A DNA stretch of 64,000 bases from Streptosporangiales bacterium (lineage in GTDB: Bacteria; Actinomycetota; Actinomycetes; Streptosporangiales; WHST01). Under the pieces are notes generated by a model. The model was not told the DNA's origin. It ran no database searches and saw only the letters and a program-made list of their open reading frames with translations. The translations under genes and the position numbers were made by a program. Location of the stretch: contig WHTA01000002.1 of assembly GCA_009379825.1 (NCBI GenBank), positions 141,191 to 205,190 on the forward strand, in the 5' to 3' direction. Shown here in pieces: positions 22,909 to 32,596 of this stretch (within the stretch, counting starts at the first letter, position 1; each line of letters begins with the position of its first letter).

Positions 22909-23742
22909 ATGAGCATCGAACTCGGCCAGCTCGGAGTCTGGCGACCCCATACGGACGTTTCGACCGACGCGGCCCGGGAGCTGGAAGGCCTCGGGTACGG
23001 CGCGATCTGGCTGGGCGGCTCGCCGCCGGGCGACCTCGTGGTGGCCGAGGAGCTGCTGGCGGCCACGTCCAGGATCGTGGTCGCGACGGGGATCGTGAAC
23101 ATCTGGAAGGACGACGCGGCGACCGTCGCGCGTTCGTACCAGCGGATCACGGCGCGGTTCCCCGACCGGTTCCTGCTCGGCGTCGGCGTCGGCCACCCGG
23201 AGGCGACCGCGGAGTACCGGCGTCCGTACACGACGCTCGTCGACTACCTGGACGCACTCGACGACGCCGGCGTGCCGATGCAGGACCGTGCGGTCGCGGC
23301 GTTGGGCACGAAGGTGCTCGCACTCGCCAGGGACCGCAGCCTCGGCGCGCACCCGTACCTGACCACACCCGAGCACACCGCGCACGCCCGCGAGATCCTC
23401 GGCCCCGGCGTGTTGCTCGCGCCTGAGCAGAAGGTCGTGCTGGACGACAACCCCGCCAGAGCGCGCGCGATCGGCCGGCCACGGGTGGCGAACCCGTACC
23501 TGAAGCTCAGCAACTACCAGAACAACCTGCGCAGGCTCGGCTTCGACGACGCCGACTTCGCCGGCGACGGCAGCGACCGGCTGATCGACGCGCTCGTAGC
23601 CCACGGCGACGTGAGCGCCGTCGCCGCCGGGGTGCGGGCCCACCTGGACGCCGGCGCCGACCACGTGACGGTCCAGGCACTCGCCGCACCCGGCACCGAC
23701 CCGCTGCCGGCGTACCGCGAGCTGGCCACCGCGATGGGCTAG
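22909..23742 (+). CDS. LLM-class F420-dependent oxidoreductase
   Basis: 277-residue TIM-barrel oxidoreductase of the luciferase-like family. The start SIELGQLGVWRP and the block GYGAIWLGGSPPGDLVVAEE match an actinobacterial subgroup annotated as probable F420-dependent. RFLLGVGVGHPEAT is the phosphate-binding region. The substrate is unknown. The ATG at 22909 gives the family-like N-terminus; an ATG at 22876 would add 11 residues. Its TAG overlaps the last codon of the convergent Kelch gene by four bases. Confidence 0.85.
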   Translation: MSIELGQLGVWRPHTDVSTDAARELEGLGYGAIWLGGSPPGDLVVAEELLAATSRIVVATGIVNIWKDDAATVARSYQRITARFPDRFLLGVGVGHPEATAEYRRPYTTLVDYLDALDDAGVPMQDRAVAALGTKVLALARDRSLGAHPYLTTPEHTAHAREILGPGVLLAPEQKVVLDDNPARARAIGRPRVANPYLKLSNYQNNLRRLGFDDADFAGDGSDRLIDALVAHGDVSAVAAGVRAHLDAGADHVTVQALAAPGTDPLPAYRELATAMG

Positions 23743-24698
23743 CGGTACGACTCGACGACGGGGACGTCGCGCAGGGGTTCCGGGGTGCAGCCGCCGATCG
23801 CGTACAGGCGGCCGTCGACCGAGGCCAGGCCGAGGCCGTGCCTGCTGCTCCCCATGCCCGGTGCCTTCCGCCAGCTGGCGGCGCCTGGCCGGTAGGTGAA
23901 GTGGTGCCCGTACATCACGGCGTGGATGCGGCCGCTGTGCACCGTGAGGCCGTAGTTGGCGAGCGGGGCTGGCAGGGCAGGTCCCTTCGACCACCGGTCC
24001 TTCGCCGGGTCGAAGACCTGGACGTCGGTGGTGTCCTCGCCGTTCGTGTTGCCGCCGACGGCGTAGACCTTCCCGCCAAGCGCTACGGCGCGCAGGCTGC
24101 CCTTGGCGACGGGCAGCGGCGGCGCCTTCGACCAGGTGCGGCTGCGGGTGTCGAACACCTCGACGGTGCGGACCGGCCCCTGCGCGCCCTCGCCGCCGAT
24201 CGCGTAGATGTCGCCGCCGAGCACGGCTGCCCCAAGCTCATACCTGGGCGTCGGCAGCGGTGGCAGCCGGCGCCACTTCCGCGTCGCGGGGTCGAACGCC
24301 GTCGCGCGGCCGGTGGTCTCGGTCGGCGGGGTCAGCCCGCCGATGCTGTAGATGACGCCGTCCACCGCCACGGTCGCCGTCGAGCTGCGCGGGACCGGCA
24401 GCGACGGGCCGTACCGCCAGCGGTCCTTGTCAGGGTCGTAGATCTCCACCGTGTCCAGCAGGTTGCCGCGGGAGCCCGTCATGCCGCCGAGCACCCAGAT
24501 CCGGCCATCCAGGACGACGGTGCCGAAATCGTCCCTGCCGGTATCCAGTACCGCCTGGTGGCGCCACGGGCCGGCGGACGGCGACTCCTCGGGGGCGGCG
24601 GACCGGACGACGCCGGCGACCACGACGGCGGCCGTGAGGACGGCGAGCGTGACGATCCCGCCGAGCAGCACGCGGCGGAAGCGGTCCTCGGATGCCAC
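23739..24698 (-). CDS. Membrane-anchored Kelch-repeat protein
   Basis: 319-residue protein with one N-terminal transmembrane helix (LLGGIVTLAVLTAAVVVAGV) and an extracellular beta-propeller. Five Kelch-type Gly-Gly motifs are visible: WVLGGMTG, YSIGGLTPP, YAIGGEGA, YAVGGNTN and YAIGGCT, each followed by a V.VFD/YDP-type strand and a W about 10 residues later. A sixth, degenerate blade lies between the last two. No catalytic residues are recognisable, so a binding role is most likely. The GTG at 24698 is chosen because AAGGAGG sits five bases upstream; a GTG two codons earlier abuts the Shine-Dalgarno and is unlikely. Confidence 0.85.
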   Translation of the reverse strand: MASEDRFRRVLLGGIVTLAVLTAAVVVAGVVRSAAPEESPSAGPWRHQAVLDTGRDDFGTVVLDGRIWVLGGMTGSRGNLLDTVEIYDPDKDRWRYGPSLPVPRSSTATVAVDGVIYSIGGLTPPTETTGRATAFDPATRKWRRLPPLPTPRYELGAAVLGGDIYAIGGEGAQGPVRTVEVFDTRSRTWSKAPPLPVAKGSLRAVALGGKVYAVGGNTNGEDTTDVQVFDPAKDRWSKGPALPAPLANYGLTVHSGRIHAVMYGHHFTYRPGAASWRKAPGMGSSRHGLGLASVDGRLYAIGGCTPEPLRDVPVVESYR

Positions 24699-25060
24699 CG
24701 GCACCTCCTTCTCTCAGCAACTGAGACCGGTCGTGTGACCAGGAGAAAGTAGGCCAGTATGTTTGATGTCACTTTTCGCTGGTAGCAGCGGGTTAGCCTG
24801 CTGCTCCGTAGCGTTCACGATGCGAGAAAGGCGAGCCGAATGTGGGATTTTTCGGGCCCAAAAGGGGTCTCCGCACCGGTTCGTCGCCCTGCTCGACCAT
24901 GAATGACCAACTATGACGGGTGCTGAGCTGGCCACTTGAACGTACCCCACGTTGCTTTGGTGGGGGAGGACTCGCTAGGTTCCAGGAGTCCCCTTCCACG
25001 AGGCCACCTGGCCGAAGTGGATGCCCAGTGCCCCAACGAGTGAGACCGAGGTGACCGCGA
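24699..25060. other. Divergent intergenic region, Kelch gene / mihF
   Basis: This 362-base gap is less GC-rich than its surroundings. It holds the Kelch ribosome site on the left, a 6-bp hairpin AGCAGC / GCTGCT (24784-24789 with 24800-24805), an AT-rich patch around 24850-24870, and a possible mihF promoter near 24952-24981. No gene, tRNA or recognised RNA family is apparent. Confidence 0.5.
24952..24981 (+). promoter_or_regulatory. Possible mihF promoter
   Basis: TTGCTT (24952-24957), an 18-bp spacer and TAGGTT (24976-24981) approximate the principal-sigma pattern. The implied 5' leader is about 75 bases. The match is moderate and the position is the main support. Confidence 0.4.
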
Positions 25061-25381
25061 GTGCCCCTCCCTTCTCTTACACCCGAACAGCGTGCCGCTG
25101 CCCTTGAGAAGGCCGCCGCGGCGCGGCGGGCCCGCGCGGAGGTGAAGAACCGACTCAAGCACTCCGGGGTTACCCTCGCTGAGGTCATCCGCGAGGGCCA
25201 GGAGAACGATGTCGTCGGCAAGATGAAGGTGGCCGCGCTTCTCGAAGCCATGCCTGGTGTCGGCAAGGTGCGGGCCAAGCAGATCATGGAGCGGCTGGGG
25301 ATCGCCGAATCGCGGCGAGTGCGCGGACTGGGTGCGAACCAGATCGCAGCGCTCGAGCGTGAGTTCGGCGGCAACAGCTGA
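25061..25381 (+). CDS. mihF: Actinobacterial integration host factor (mIHF)
   Basis: 106-residue nucleoid-associated protein of the actinobacterial type, unrelated to proteobacterial HU/IHF. A long basic N-terminal helix (EQRAAALEKAAAARRARAEV) precedes a helix-two-turn-helix domain with LLEAMPGVGKVRAKQIMERL, which contacts DNA, and the terminal GLGANQIAALEREFG. GTG start at 25061. The order mihF-gmk-rpoZ-coaBC-metK is conserved in actinobacteria. Confidence 0.96.
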   Translation: MPLPSLTPEQRAAALEKAAAARRARAEVKNRLKHSGVTLAEVIREGQENDVVGKMKVAALLEAMPGVGKVRAKQIMERLGIAESRRVRGLGANQIAALEREFGGNS

Positions 25382-25462
25382 TCCTCCGCTAATAGCAACT
25401 AGCAATGGGTGGCACGCCGTATGGTGTGCCACCCAAGGCTTTCCTACGGGAAACGAGTCTGC

Positions 25463-26077
25463 ATGAACGTCGGCCACGGGGGTCCGGACCAGCTGGTCGG
25501 TGCCGGCCAGGATCTGCGGCGTAGCACGCCCGCGCGGTTGGTCGTGCTCTCCGGTCCTTCCGGGGTGGGCAAGAGCACGGTCGTCGCCAGGCTGCGGCAG
25601 CACCACCCCGAGGTGTGGCTGTCGGTGTCGGCGACCACGAGGAAGATCCGCCCGGGCGAGATCGACGGAGTGCACTACACGTTCGTCGACGACGAGACGT
25701 TCGACCGAATGCGTGACGCCGGGGAGTTCCTCGAACACGCGGAGTTCGCCGGCAACCAGTACGGCACGCCGCGCAGCGCCGTGCTCGAACACCTGGCGGC
25801 CGGCGTCCCGACGCTGCTCGAGATCGACCTGCAGGGAGCCAGGCAGGTGCGTGCTTCCATGCCGGACGCGCTGCTGGTCTTCCTCGCGCCGCCGTCGTGG
25901 GAGGAGCTCGTCCAGCGGCTGGTCGGCCGGGGCACCGAGCCACCCGCGGTGGTCGAGCGCCGGCTGGCCCAGGCGCGGGTCGAGCTCGCTGCCGAGTCTG
26001 AGTTCGACGTGACGCTCGTCAACACGTCGGTCGAAGAGGTGTGTGACCAGCTGGTAGCCTTGTGGCAAGTCTCCTAG
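25463..26077 (+). CDS. gmk: Guanylate kinase
   Basis: Phosphorylates GMP to GDP; 204 residues. The P-loop is [21 protein letters not shown]-binding residues lie in [19 protein letters not shown], and [14 protein letters not shown] and [13 protein letters not shown] are conserved. The ATG at 25463 leaves about 20 variable residues before the fold; the Shine-Dalgarno is weak. It follows mihF after 81 bases. Confidence 0.95.
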   Translation: MNVGHGGPDQLVGAGQDLRRSTPARLVVLSGPSGVGKSTVVARLRQHHPEVWLSVSATTRKIRPGEIDGVHYTFVDDETFDRMRDAGEFLEHAEFAGNQYGTPRSAVLEHLAAGVPTLLEIDLQGARQVRASMPDALLVFLAPPSWEELVQRLVGRGTEPPAVVERRLAQARVELAAESEFDVTLVNTSVEEVCDQLVALWQVS

Positions 26078-26133
26078 CCGATCTGCGCCCCAGTGGCGTC
26101 CGGTCGCTTTTCCAGTCCAACGGAAGGATCGCC

Positions 26134-26430
26134 TTGTCGGGTACCGAGCCGGTTGCCGAGGGCATCACGAACCCACCCATCGACGAGCTGCTCAAGACCA
26201 CGCCGAGTCGCTACCAACTGGTGATCTTCGCCGCCAAGCGGGCGCGTCAGATCAACGCGTACTACTCCCAGCTCGGTGAGGGCCTGCTCGAGTACGTCGG
26301 CCCGCTGGTCGAGACGCACGTCCAGGAGAAGCCGCTCTCCATCTCGCTGCGCGAGATCCACCACGGCCTGCTCGACACCGAGGCGCTGGACGCACCGGCG
26401 GAGCCGGTCGGCGCCGCACAGGTCGAGTAG
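26134..26430 (+). CDS. rpoZ: RNA polymerase omega subunit
   Basis: 98-residue subunit that assists assembly of the beta-prime subunit. The core [20 protein letters not shown] with [12 protein letters not shown] is characteristic, and the actinobacterial C-terminal extension ([16 protein letters not shown]) is present. The TTG at 26134 is chosen because GGAAGG at 26122-26127 precedes it by six bases; an earlier in-frame start would add 24 residues not usual in the family. Confidence 0.94.
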   Translation: MSGTEPVAEGITNPPIDELLKTTPSRYQLVIFAAKRARQINAYYSQLGEGLLEYVGPLVETHVQEKPLSISLREIHHGLLDTEALDAPAEPVGAAQVE

Positions 26431-26457
26431 CAGCCCGCCGGGCCGGCGAGGGCGACG

Positions 26458-27693
26458 GTGTCCGCGGACGACGCGCGACCGCGTGTGGTCGTCGGAGTGG
26501 CCGGCGGCATCGCCGCGTTCAAGGCCTGCACCCTGGTCCGGCTGTTCACCGAGTCCGGCCACGACGTCCGGGTCGTCCCCACGGAGAGCGCGCTGCGCTT
26601 CGTCGGCGCGGCGACGTGGGAGGCGCTGTCCGGGCACCCTGTGCACACCGACGTCTGGGCGGACGTGCCCGACGTCCCGCACGTGCGGTTCGGGCAGGAC
26701 GCCGACCTGGTCGTCGTCGCGCCGGCCACCGCGAACACGCTGGCCCGCGCGGCCCATGGCCTCGCCGACGACCTGCTCACGAACACGCTGCTGACGGCCC
26801 GCTGCCCGGTGGTGTTCGCGCCCGCCATGCACAGCGAGATGTGGCAGCACCCGGCGACGGCGGCGAACGTGGAGCTGCTGCGCAGCCGGGGGGCGCTGGT
26901 CCTCGAGCCGGCCAGCGGCCGGCTCACCGGCAGTGACTCAGGCCCCGGCCGGCTGGTCGAGCCGGAGCAGATCTTCACCGCGGCCAAGGCCGTACTCGAC
27001 CGGGGGACGGCGGCGACCGACCTCACCGGCCGGCGCGTGCTGGTGACCGCGGGCGGCACCAGGGAGCCACTCGACCCGGTCAGGTTCATCGGTAACAGGT
27101 CGAGCGGCCGGCAGGGCTACGCGTTCGCGCAGACCGCGTGGGCGCGCGGCGCCGAAGTGATCCTTGTCACGGCCAACAGCGGGCTGCCCGACCCCGCCGG
27201 TGTCGAGGTCGTCCGGGTGGAGACGACCGAGGAGATGCGGGCCGTCGTCGTCGACCGGACGGCCGCCGTCGACGCGGTAGTAATGGCGGCCGCACCTGCG
27301 GATTTCCGCCCGGTCGAGGTCGCCGGCAGGAAGATCAAGAAGTCCGAGTCGGACGGTCCCGCTCCGGTGCGGCTGGAGCAGACGGCCGACATCCTCGCCG
27401 AGATCGGACACGGACCGTACCGGTCGCGGCAAGTAATCGTCGGGTTCGCCGCGGAGACCGACGACGCGGTGGCCAACGGGCAGCAGAAGCTGGCCCGCAA
27501 GGGCTGTGACCTGCTCGTCGTGAACGAAGTCGGTGCAGGTAAGGGCTTTGCCGTGGAGCACAACACGGCGACCGTGCTCGGCGCGGACGGCAGCAAGACG
27601 ACGCTACCGAGGCAGCGGAAAACGGCGCTCGCGGACCGGGTCTGGGACCTGGTAGTCGAACGGCTGGTGGGGCGAGCTGACGGAACTCGGTAA
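26458..27693 (+). CDS. coaBC: Bifunctional phosphopantothenoylcysteine decarboxylase/synthase
   Basis: 411-residue fusion catalysing two steps of coenzyme A synthesis. The CoaC half (residues 1-180) has the FMN-binding GGIAAFKA start, the catalytic-histidine region VPHVRFGQDADLVVVAPATA and the PAMHSEMW motif (the actinobacterial form of PxMNxxMW). The CoaB half begins GRRVLVTAGGTREPLDPVRF and contains FIGNRSSGRQGYAFA, AAAPADFRP and KIKK, the CTP and substrate contacts. GTG start 27 bases after rpoZ. Confidence 0.95.
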   Translation: MSADDARPRVVVGVAGGIAAFKACTLVRLFTESGHDVRVVPTESALRFVGAATWEALSGHPVHTDVWADVPDVPHVRFGQDADLVVVAPATANTLARAAHGLADDLLTNTLLTARCPVVFAPAMHSEMWQHPATAANVELLRSRGALVLEPASGRLTGSDSGPGRLVEPEQIFTAAKAVLDRGTAATDLTGRRVLVTAGGTREPLDPVRFIGNRSSGRQGYAFAQTAWARGAEVILVTANSGLPDPAGVEVVRVETTEEMRAVVVDRTAAVDAVVMAAAPADFRPVEVAGRKIKKSESDGPAPVRLEQTADILAEIGHGPYRSRQVIVGFAAETDDAVANGQQKLARKGCDLLVVNEVGAGKGFAVEHNTATVLGADGSKTTLPRQRKTALADRVWDLVVERLVGRADGTR

Positions 27694-27735
27694 ACTCATG
27701 CTGGACCGATACCCAATTCGTTGGAGGAATACCTC

Positions 27736-28929
27736 GTGTCCAGCCGCCTCTTCACGTCGGAATCAGTCACCGAGGGCCATCCGGACAAGATCTCGGACCA
27801 GGTGAGCGACGCCATCCTCGACGCGTTGCTGGAACAAGACCCCAAGAGCCGGGTTGCGGTCGAGACCTTGATCACGACTGGTCAAGTGCATGTCGCCGGT
27901 GAGGTGACGACCAACGCGTATGTAGAGATTCCGCAGATCGTCCGCGACACCATCCTGGGTATCGGTTACGACTCGTCCACGAAGGGCTTCGACGGTGCGT
28001 CCTGCGGCGTGTCGGTGTCCATCGGTTCGCAGTCGCCCGACATCGCGCAGGGTGTGGACACCGCCTACGAAGGGCGTGCGGAAGGCTCCGTCGACCCCAT
28101 CGACAAGCAGGGTGCGGGCGACCAGGGCATGATGTTCGGCTTCGCCTGCAGCGAGACCGAGCAGCTGATGCCGCTGCCGATCCAGCTGGCGCACGAGCTG
28201 TCCAGGCAGCTCACCAACGTGCGCAAGGACGGCACCGTGCCGTATCTCCGCCCGGACGGTAAGACGCAGGTCACCGTCGAGTACGACGGGCAGCGTCCGG
28301 TGCGGCTCAACACCGTGGTCGTCTCTTCCCAGCACGCCGCCGACATCGATCTCGATGCACTGCTCACTCCGGACGTCCGGCAGCACGTGATCGAGCCGGT
28401 GCTGGCTGGCTTCGACATCGACACCACCGGATACCGGCTGCTCGTCAACCCCACCGGGCGGTTCGAGGTGGGTGGCCCGATGGGTGACGCCGGCCTCACC
28501 GGCCGGAAGATCATCGTGGACACCTACGGCGGGTACGCCAGGCACGGTGGCGGCGCGTTCTCCGGCAAGGACCCGTCCAAGGTGGACAGGTCGGCCGCGT
28601 ACGCGATGCGCTGGGTGGCGAAGAACATCGTGGTCGCCGGTCTGGCCGAGCGCTGCGAGGTGCAGGTCGCGTACGCGATCGGCAAGGCGCAGCCGGTGGG
28701 CCTCTTCGTCGACACCTTCGGCACCGAGCAGGTGCCGGTGGACCAGATCGAGAAGGCCGTCGGTGAGGTCTTCGACCTGCGCCCCGGTGCGATCATCCGC
28801 GACCTCGACCTGCTCAAGCCGGGGTACAAGGGCACCGCGGCGTACGGCCACTTCGGCCGTAGCGACCTGAACCTGAGCTGGGAGCGCACCGACCGCGCGG
28901 ACGCGCTGCGTTCGTTCGTCGGCGCCTGA
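27736..28929 (+). CDS. metK: S-adenosylmethionine synthetase
   Basis: Makes SAM from methionine and ATP; 397 residues. Signature motifs are [27 protein letters not shown] and [22 protein letters not shown] at 27736 has GGAGG (27723-27727) eight bases upstream. Only 42 bases separate it from coaBC, with TAAACT at 27691-27696 as a possible internal -10, and no SAM riboswitch fits there. It is followed by a strong hairpin. Confidence 0.97.
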   Translation: MSSRLFTSESVTEGHPDKISDQVSDAILDALLEQDPKSRVAVETLITTGQVHVAGEVTTNAYVEIPQIVRDTILGIGYDSSTKGFDGASCGVSVSIGSQSPDIAQGVDTAYEGRAEGSVDPIDKQGAGDQGMMFGFACSETEQLMPLPIQLAHELSRQLTNVRKDGTVPYLRPDGKTQVTVEYDGQRPVRLNTVVVSSQHAADIDLDALLTPDVRQHVIEPVLAGFDIDTTGYRLLVNPTGRFEVGGPMGDAGLTGRKIIVDTYGGYARHGGGAFSGKDPSKVDRSAAYAMRWVAKNIVVAGLAERCEVQVAYAIGKAQPVGLFVDTFGTEQVPVDQIEKAVGEVFDLRPGAIIRDLDLLKPGYKGTAAYGHFGRSDLNLSWERTDRADALRSFVGA

Positions 28930-28952
28930 CGTGTCGTAACCGAGCACAGCGA

Positions 28953-28992
28953 GCGGCCCGCGGGCCCGGCAACCGCCGGGCCCGCGGGCCGC
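28953..28992. terminator. Perfect 18-bp hairpin after metK
   Basis: An uninterrupted 18-nt inverted repeat (28953-28970 with 28975-28992) closes a four-base AACC loop. Every stem base is G or C. It begins 24 bases after the metK stop and ends 50 bases before priA, so it probably terminates the mihF-to-metK message. There is no T-run. The symmetry makes it potentially bidirectional. Confidence 0.75.
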
Positions 28993-29041
28993 AACGCTGT
29001 CCCGCCGCTGGCCGGTCGGCGGGGTCCGGTAGAACGGTGGG

Positions 29042-31060
29042 GTGGGCGAGACCGGTACCGAGCAGCTGGCGCTCGTACGTCGGCGGCCGCCGGCTCGCAG
29101 CCGCACGGCGGCGAAACCCGAGCCGGCGGAGCGGTTGCCGGTGGCGCGGGTCGCCGTCGACATGTCGCTGCCGCACCTGGACCGCCCGTTCGACTACCTG
29201 GTGCCGGCGGACGCCGACTGCGTACCCGGCTGCCGGGTGCGGGTGCGGTTCGCCGGGTCGCTGGTGGACGGGTTCGTGCTCGACCGGGTGGACCGCAGCG
29301 AGCACGAGGGCCGGCTGGCGTTCCTCGACCGGGTGGTCTCCGGCGAGCCGGTGCTGGCACCGCAGGTCGCGACGCTGGCCAGAGCCGTCGCCGACCGGTA
29401 CGCCGGCACCATGGCCGACGTGCTGCGCCTCGCCGTCCCGCCGCGCCACGCGAAGGTGGAGGCCGAACCGCCTGGAGTGGCCGCACCGGCACCACAGCCG
29501 CCGGACGGGCCAGGCCCGTGGGCGGAGTACACGGCCGGTGCGGCGTACGTGCGGGAGCTCGCCGCCGGGCGCCCCGCCCGCGCGGTCTGGAACGCGCTGC
29601 CAGGCGCGGACTGGCCGGCGGCCATCGCGCACGCGGTCGCGACCGTGCGGAGCGTGGGCAACGGCGCCGTCGTCGTGGTGCCCGACCACCGCGACGTGGC
29701 GCGGCTGGACGCCGCGGTGCGGGCGGCCTGCGGCCCGGACCAGCACGTCGTGCTCACCGCGGAGCTCGGCCCGGCGCAGCGGTACCGGCGCTGGCTCGCC
29801 GTACGGCGCGGCGCCGTGCAGGTGGTGGTCGGCACCCGGGCGGCGATGTTCGCGCCGGTGCACGACCTCGGTCTCGTGGTGTGCTGGGACGACGGCGACG
29901 ACCTGCATGCCGAGCAGCGGGCGCCGTACCCGCACGTCCGCGAGGTGCTCTGCCTGCGTGCGCACCGGGAAGGCGCCGCCGCGCTGATCGGCGGGTTCGC
30001 CAGCACCGCGGAGGGCGCGCGGCTGCTCGCGACCGGCTGGGCGCACGCGGTCGCGGGGGACCGGTCCGCGGTACGGGCGGCGATGCCGGCCGTCCGGGTC
30101 GCAGGCGACGACGCCGACCTGGCCCGCGACCCCGCCGCCCGCAGCGCACGGCTGCCGCAGTCCGCCTGGCGGGCGGCGAAGGAGGCGCTCGCGCACGGTC
30201 CGGTGCTGGTGCAGACGCCGCGGCGTGGGTACGTGCCGGTGCTCGCCTGCCGCTCCTGCCGGCACACGGCGCACTGCCCGCACTGCCAGGGTCCGCTCGC
30301 CGCGACCGGCGACGGGCAGCCGGCGTGCCGGCTGTGCGGCCGGCCGGTGGCGAACTGGCGGTGCCCGTCCTGCTCGGCGACCGGGCTGCGGGCGGTGGTC
30401 GTAGGCGCGGCCCGCACCGCAGAGGAGCTCGGCAAGGCGTTCCCCGGCGTACGGGTGCGGGTCAGCGGCGGCGACGCCGACGTGCTCGCGGAGGTGCCCG
30501 CGGCCGGCCAGCTGGTGGTGGCGACGCCGGGCGCGGAGCCGGTGGCCGCCGGCGGCTACGCGGCCGCCCTGCTGCTCGACGGCTGGGCGCTGCTCGGGCG
30601 CGCCGACCTGCGCGCGGCCGAGGAGGCGCTGCGGCGGTGGCTGACGGCGGCCGCGCTCGTACGGACGGGCAGTGCCGGCGGCCGGGTCGTCGTGCTCGCT
30701 GACTCGTCGCTGCCGGTCGTGCAGGCGCTGGTGCGCTGGGACCCCGCAGGCTTCGCCGAACGCGAGCTCGCCGACCGCGCCGAGCTGCGGTTCCCGCCCG
30801 CCGTACGGGCCGCCGCGGTCACCGGCGACGCGACCGCCGTCGACGAGCTGCTCGGCGCCGACCGGCTGCCCGAGGTGTCCGACGTGCTCGGCCCGGTGCC
30901 GCTGCCCGGCGACCCGCAGGAGGTGCGCGCCCTGGTGCGGGTACCGCGCAGGGACGGCGCGGCGCTCGCCGCGGGCCTGCACGCCGGCCTCGCGGTCCGC
31001 AGCGCGGTGAAGGCGCCTGGCAAGGTGCGCGTGCAGGTGGACCCGCTCGAGGTGCTCTGA
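29042..31060 (+). CDS. priA: PriA-like primosomal protein lacking a helicase P-loop
   Basis: 672-residue relative of replication-restart protein PriA. The N-terminal DNA-binding domain (VAVDMSLPHLDRPFDYLVP) and the zinc-binding insertion are intact, with eight cysteines in CRSC, CPHC, CRLC and CPSC pairs at about residues 403-446. The helicase motifs are not: the Walker A region reads VWNALPGADWPAAI with no GKT, and the DEEH box is replaced by WDDGDD. Loss of ATPase motifs is known in actinobacterial PriA proteins, so it probably acts as a structural loader. GTG start; 111 bases after metK across the hairpin. Confidence 0.88.
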   Translation: MGETGTEQLALVRRRPPARSRTAAKPEPAERLPVARVAVDMSLPHLDRPFDYLVPADADCVPGCRVRVRFAGSLVDGFVLDRVDRSEHEGRLAFLDRVVSGEPVLAPQVATLARAVADRYAGTMADVLRLAVPPRHAKVEAEPPGVAAPAPQPPDGPGPWAEYTAGAAYVRELAAGRPARAVWNALPGADWPAAIAHAVATVRSVGNGAVVVVPDHRDVARLDAAVRAACGPDQHVVLTAELGPAQRYRRWLAVRRGAVQVVVGTRAAMFAPVHDLGLVVCWDDGDDLHAEQRAPYPHVREVLCLRAHREGAAALIGGFASTAEGARLLATGWAHAVAGDRSAVRAAMPAVRVAGDDADLARDPAARSARLPQSAWRAAKEALAHGPVLVQTPRRGYVPVLACRSCRHTAHCPHCQGPLAATGDGQPACRLCGRPVANWRCPSCSATGLRAVVVGAARTAEELGKAFPGVRVRVSGGDADVLAEVPAAGQLVVATPGAEPVAAGGYAAALLLDGWALLGRADLRAAEEALRRWLTAAALVRTGSAGGRVVVLADSSLPVVQALVRWDPAGFAERELADRAELRFPPAVRAAAVTGDATAVDELLGADRLPEVSDVLGPVPLPGDPQEVRALVRVPRRDGAALAAGLHAGLAVRSAVKAPGKVRVQVDPLEVL

Positions 31061-31111
31061 GCTGCTGGCCGCCTAGACTGTGAGCTTCCCGATCTTTCCT
31101 TGGAGTGACTC

Positions 31112-31657
31112 GTGGCCATCCGACCGATCCGGCTGTTCGGCGACCCGGTGCTGCGTACGCCGGCGGAGCCGGTGCGCGACTTCGACAAGGAGCTGCGCCA
31201 GCTGGTCACCGACCTCCAGGAGACGATGCTCGACGCGGAGGGCGCCGGCCTCGCCGCGCCGCAGATCGGCGTGGGGCTGCGGGTGTTCACGTACAACGTG
31301 GACGGCATCGTGAACCACCTGGTGAACCCGCGGCTCGAGCTCTCCGAGGAGGAGCAGGAAGGCGACGAGGGCTGCCTGTCGTTCCCCGGCATGGTGTACG
31401 ACGTGACCAGGTCGATGTACGTCGTCGCCAAGGGCGAGAACATGCACGGCGAGCCGGTGGAGATCCGCGGCAGCGAGCTGCTCGCGCGGGCGCTGCAGCA
31501 CGAGACCGACCACCTCGACGGCATCCTGTTCATCGACCGGCTCGACCGGGAGCAGCGGAAGCTGGCGATGCGGGAGGTCCGCGCCGCCGAGTGGGCGGGC
31601 GAGCCGATCCCCGACGTACGCACCTCGCCGCACCCGACCGGCGGCCGGGCGTTCTGA
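31112..31657 (+). CDS. def: Peptide deformylase
   Basis: Removes the formyl group from nascent N-formylmethionine; 181 residues. All three metal-site motifs are present: GAGLAAPQIG, EGCLSFPG (Cys ligand) and QHETDHLDG (two His and catalytic Glu). GTG start at 31112 with TTGGAG upstream. It sits next to fmt, which adds the formyl group. Confidence 0.97.
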   Translation: MAIRPIRLFGDPVLRTPAEPVRDFDKELRQLVTDLQETMLDAEGAGLAAPQIGVGLRVFTYNVDGIVNHLVNPRLELSEEEQEGDEGCLSFPGMVYDVTRSMYVVAKGENMHGEPVEIRGSELLARALQHETDHLDGILFIDRLDREQRKLAMREVRAAEWAGEPIPDVRTSPHPTGGRAF

Positions 31658-31660
31658 GCG

Positions 31661-32596
31661 GTGCGCCTGGTCTTCGCCGGTACACCCGCGGTCGCCGTCC
31701 CCGCGCTCGACGCGCTGCTCGCGTCGGGCCATGACGTCGTCGCCGTCGTGACCCGCCCGGACCGCCGCGCCGGCCGCGGCCGGAAGGTGGCGGCCAGCCC
31801 GGTCGCCGAGCGCGTACGGGCGGCAGACGTCGAGCTGCTGCAGCCGGAACGCGCGACCGACGAGGCGTTCGTCGCGCGGCTGGCCGAGCTCGCGCCAGAC
31901 TGCTGTCCAGTGGTGGCGTACGGCGCGCTGCTGCAGGCGTTGGTGCTCGCGATCCCGCGGCACGGTTGGGTGAACCTGCACTTCTCCGTGCTGCCGGCCT
32001 GGCGCGGCGCCGCCCCCGTGCAGCACGCGCTACGCGCCGGCGACGACGTGACAGGCGCGACGGTGTTCCAGCTGGTGCCCGAGATGGACGCGGGACCGGT
32101 GTACGGCACGGTGACCGAGTCCGTACGCCCGCGCGACACCGCGGGGGAGCTGCTCGACCGGCTCGCGTCCGGCGGCGCCGAGCTGCTCGTACGGGTGCTC
32201 GACGGCATCGCCGACGGCAGCGTGGTGGCGGTGCCGCAGCCGGCCGACGGGGTGAGCTACGCCCCGAAGATCACCTCCGCCGACGCGCAGGTCGACTGGC
32301 GGCAGCCGGCGCACGCCGTCGACCGGCAGGTCCGCGCGCTGACCCCGGTGCCGGGCGCGTGGACCACCGTGCACGGGCAGCGGCTGAAGCTCGGCCCGGT
32401 GGAGCCGGCCGACCCGGACGTCGACCTGGCGCCGGGGCAGCTGACCGTAGCCAAGGCCGGCGTGTTCGTCGGCACCGCAACGGCGCCGGTGCGGCTCGGC
32501 ACGGTGCAACCGCAGGGCCGCCCGTCGATGGACGCCGGTGCCTGGGCGCGCGGCGCCAGGGGCGTCGAAGGCGCAGTGCTCGGCGCGCCGGCATGA
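31661..32596 (+). CDS. fmt: Methionyl-tRNA formyltransferase
   Basis: Formylates initiator Met-tRNA using 10-formyltetrahydrofolate; 311 residues. The catalytic block [20 protein letters not shown] contains the conserved Asn and His, and the aspartate lies in [11 protein letters not shown]-terminal tRNA-binding domain follows ([17 protein letters not shown] onward). GTG start three bases after def. The stop overlaps a 40-codon ORF. Confidence 0.96.
   Translation: MRLVFAGTPAVAVPALDALLASGHDVVAVVTRPDRRAGRGRKVAASPVAERVRAADVELLQPERATDEAFVARLAELAPDCCPVVAYGALLQALVLAIPRHGWVNLHFSVLPAWRGAAPVQHALRAGDDVTGATVFQLVPEMDAGPVYGTVTESVRPRDTAGELLDRLASGGAELLVRVLDGIADGSVVAVPQPADGVSYAPKITSADAQVDWRQPAHAVDRQVRALTPVPGAWTTVHGQRLKLGPVEPADPDVDLAPGQLTVAKAGVFVGTATAPVRLGTVQPQGRPSMDAGAWARGARGVEGAVLGAPA

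Noticed and set aside
27694..27735. SAM riboswitch before metK
   Set aside because: Only 42 bases separate coaBC and metK, too short for any known SAM aptamer.
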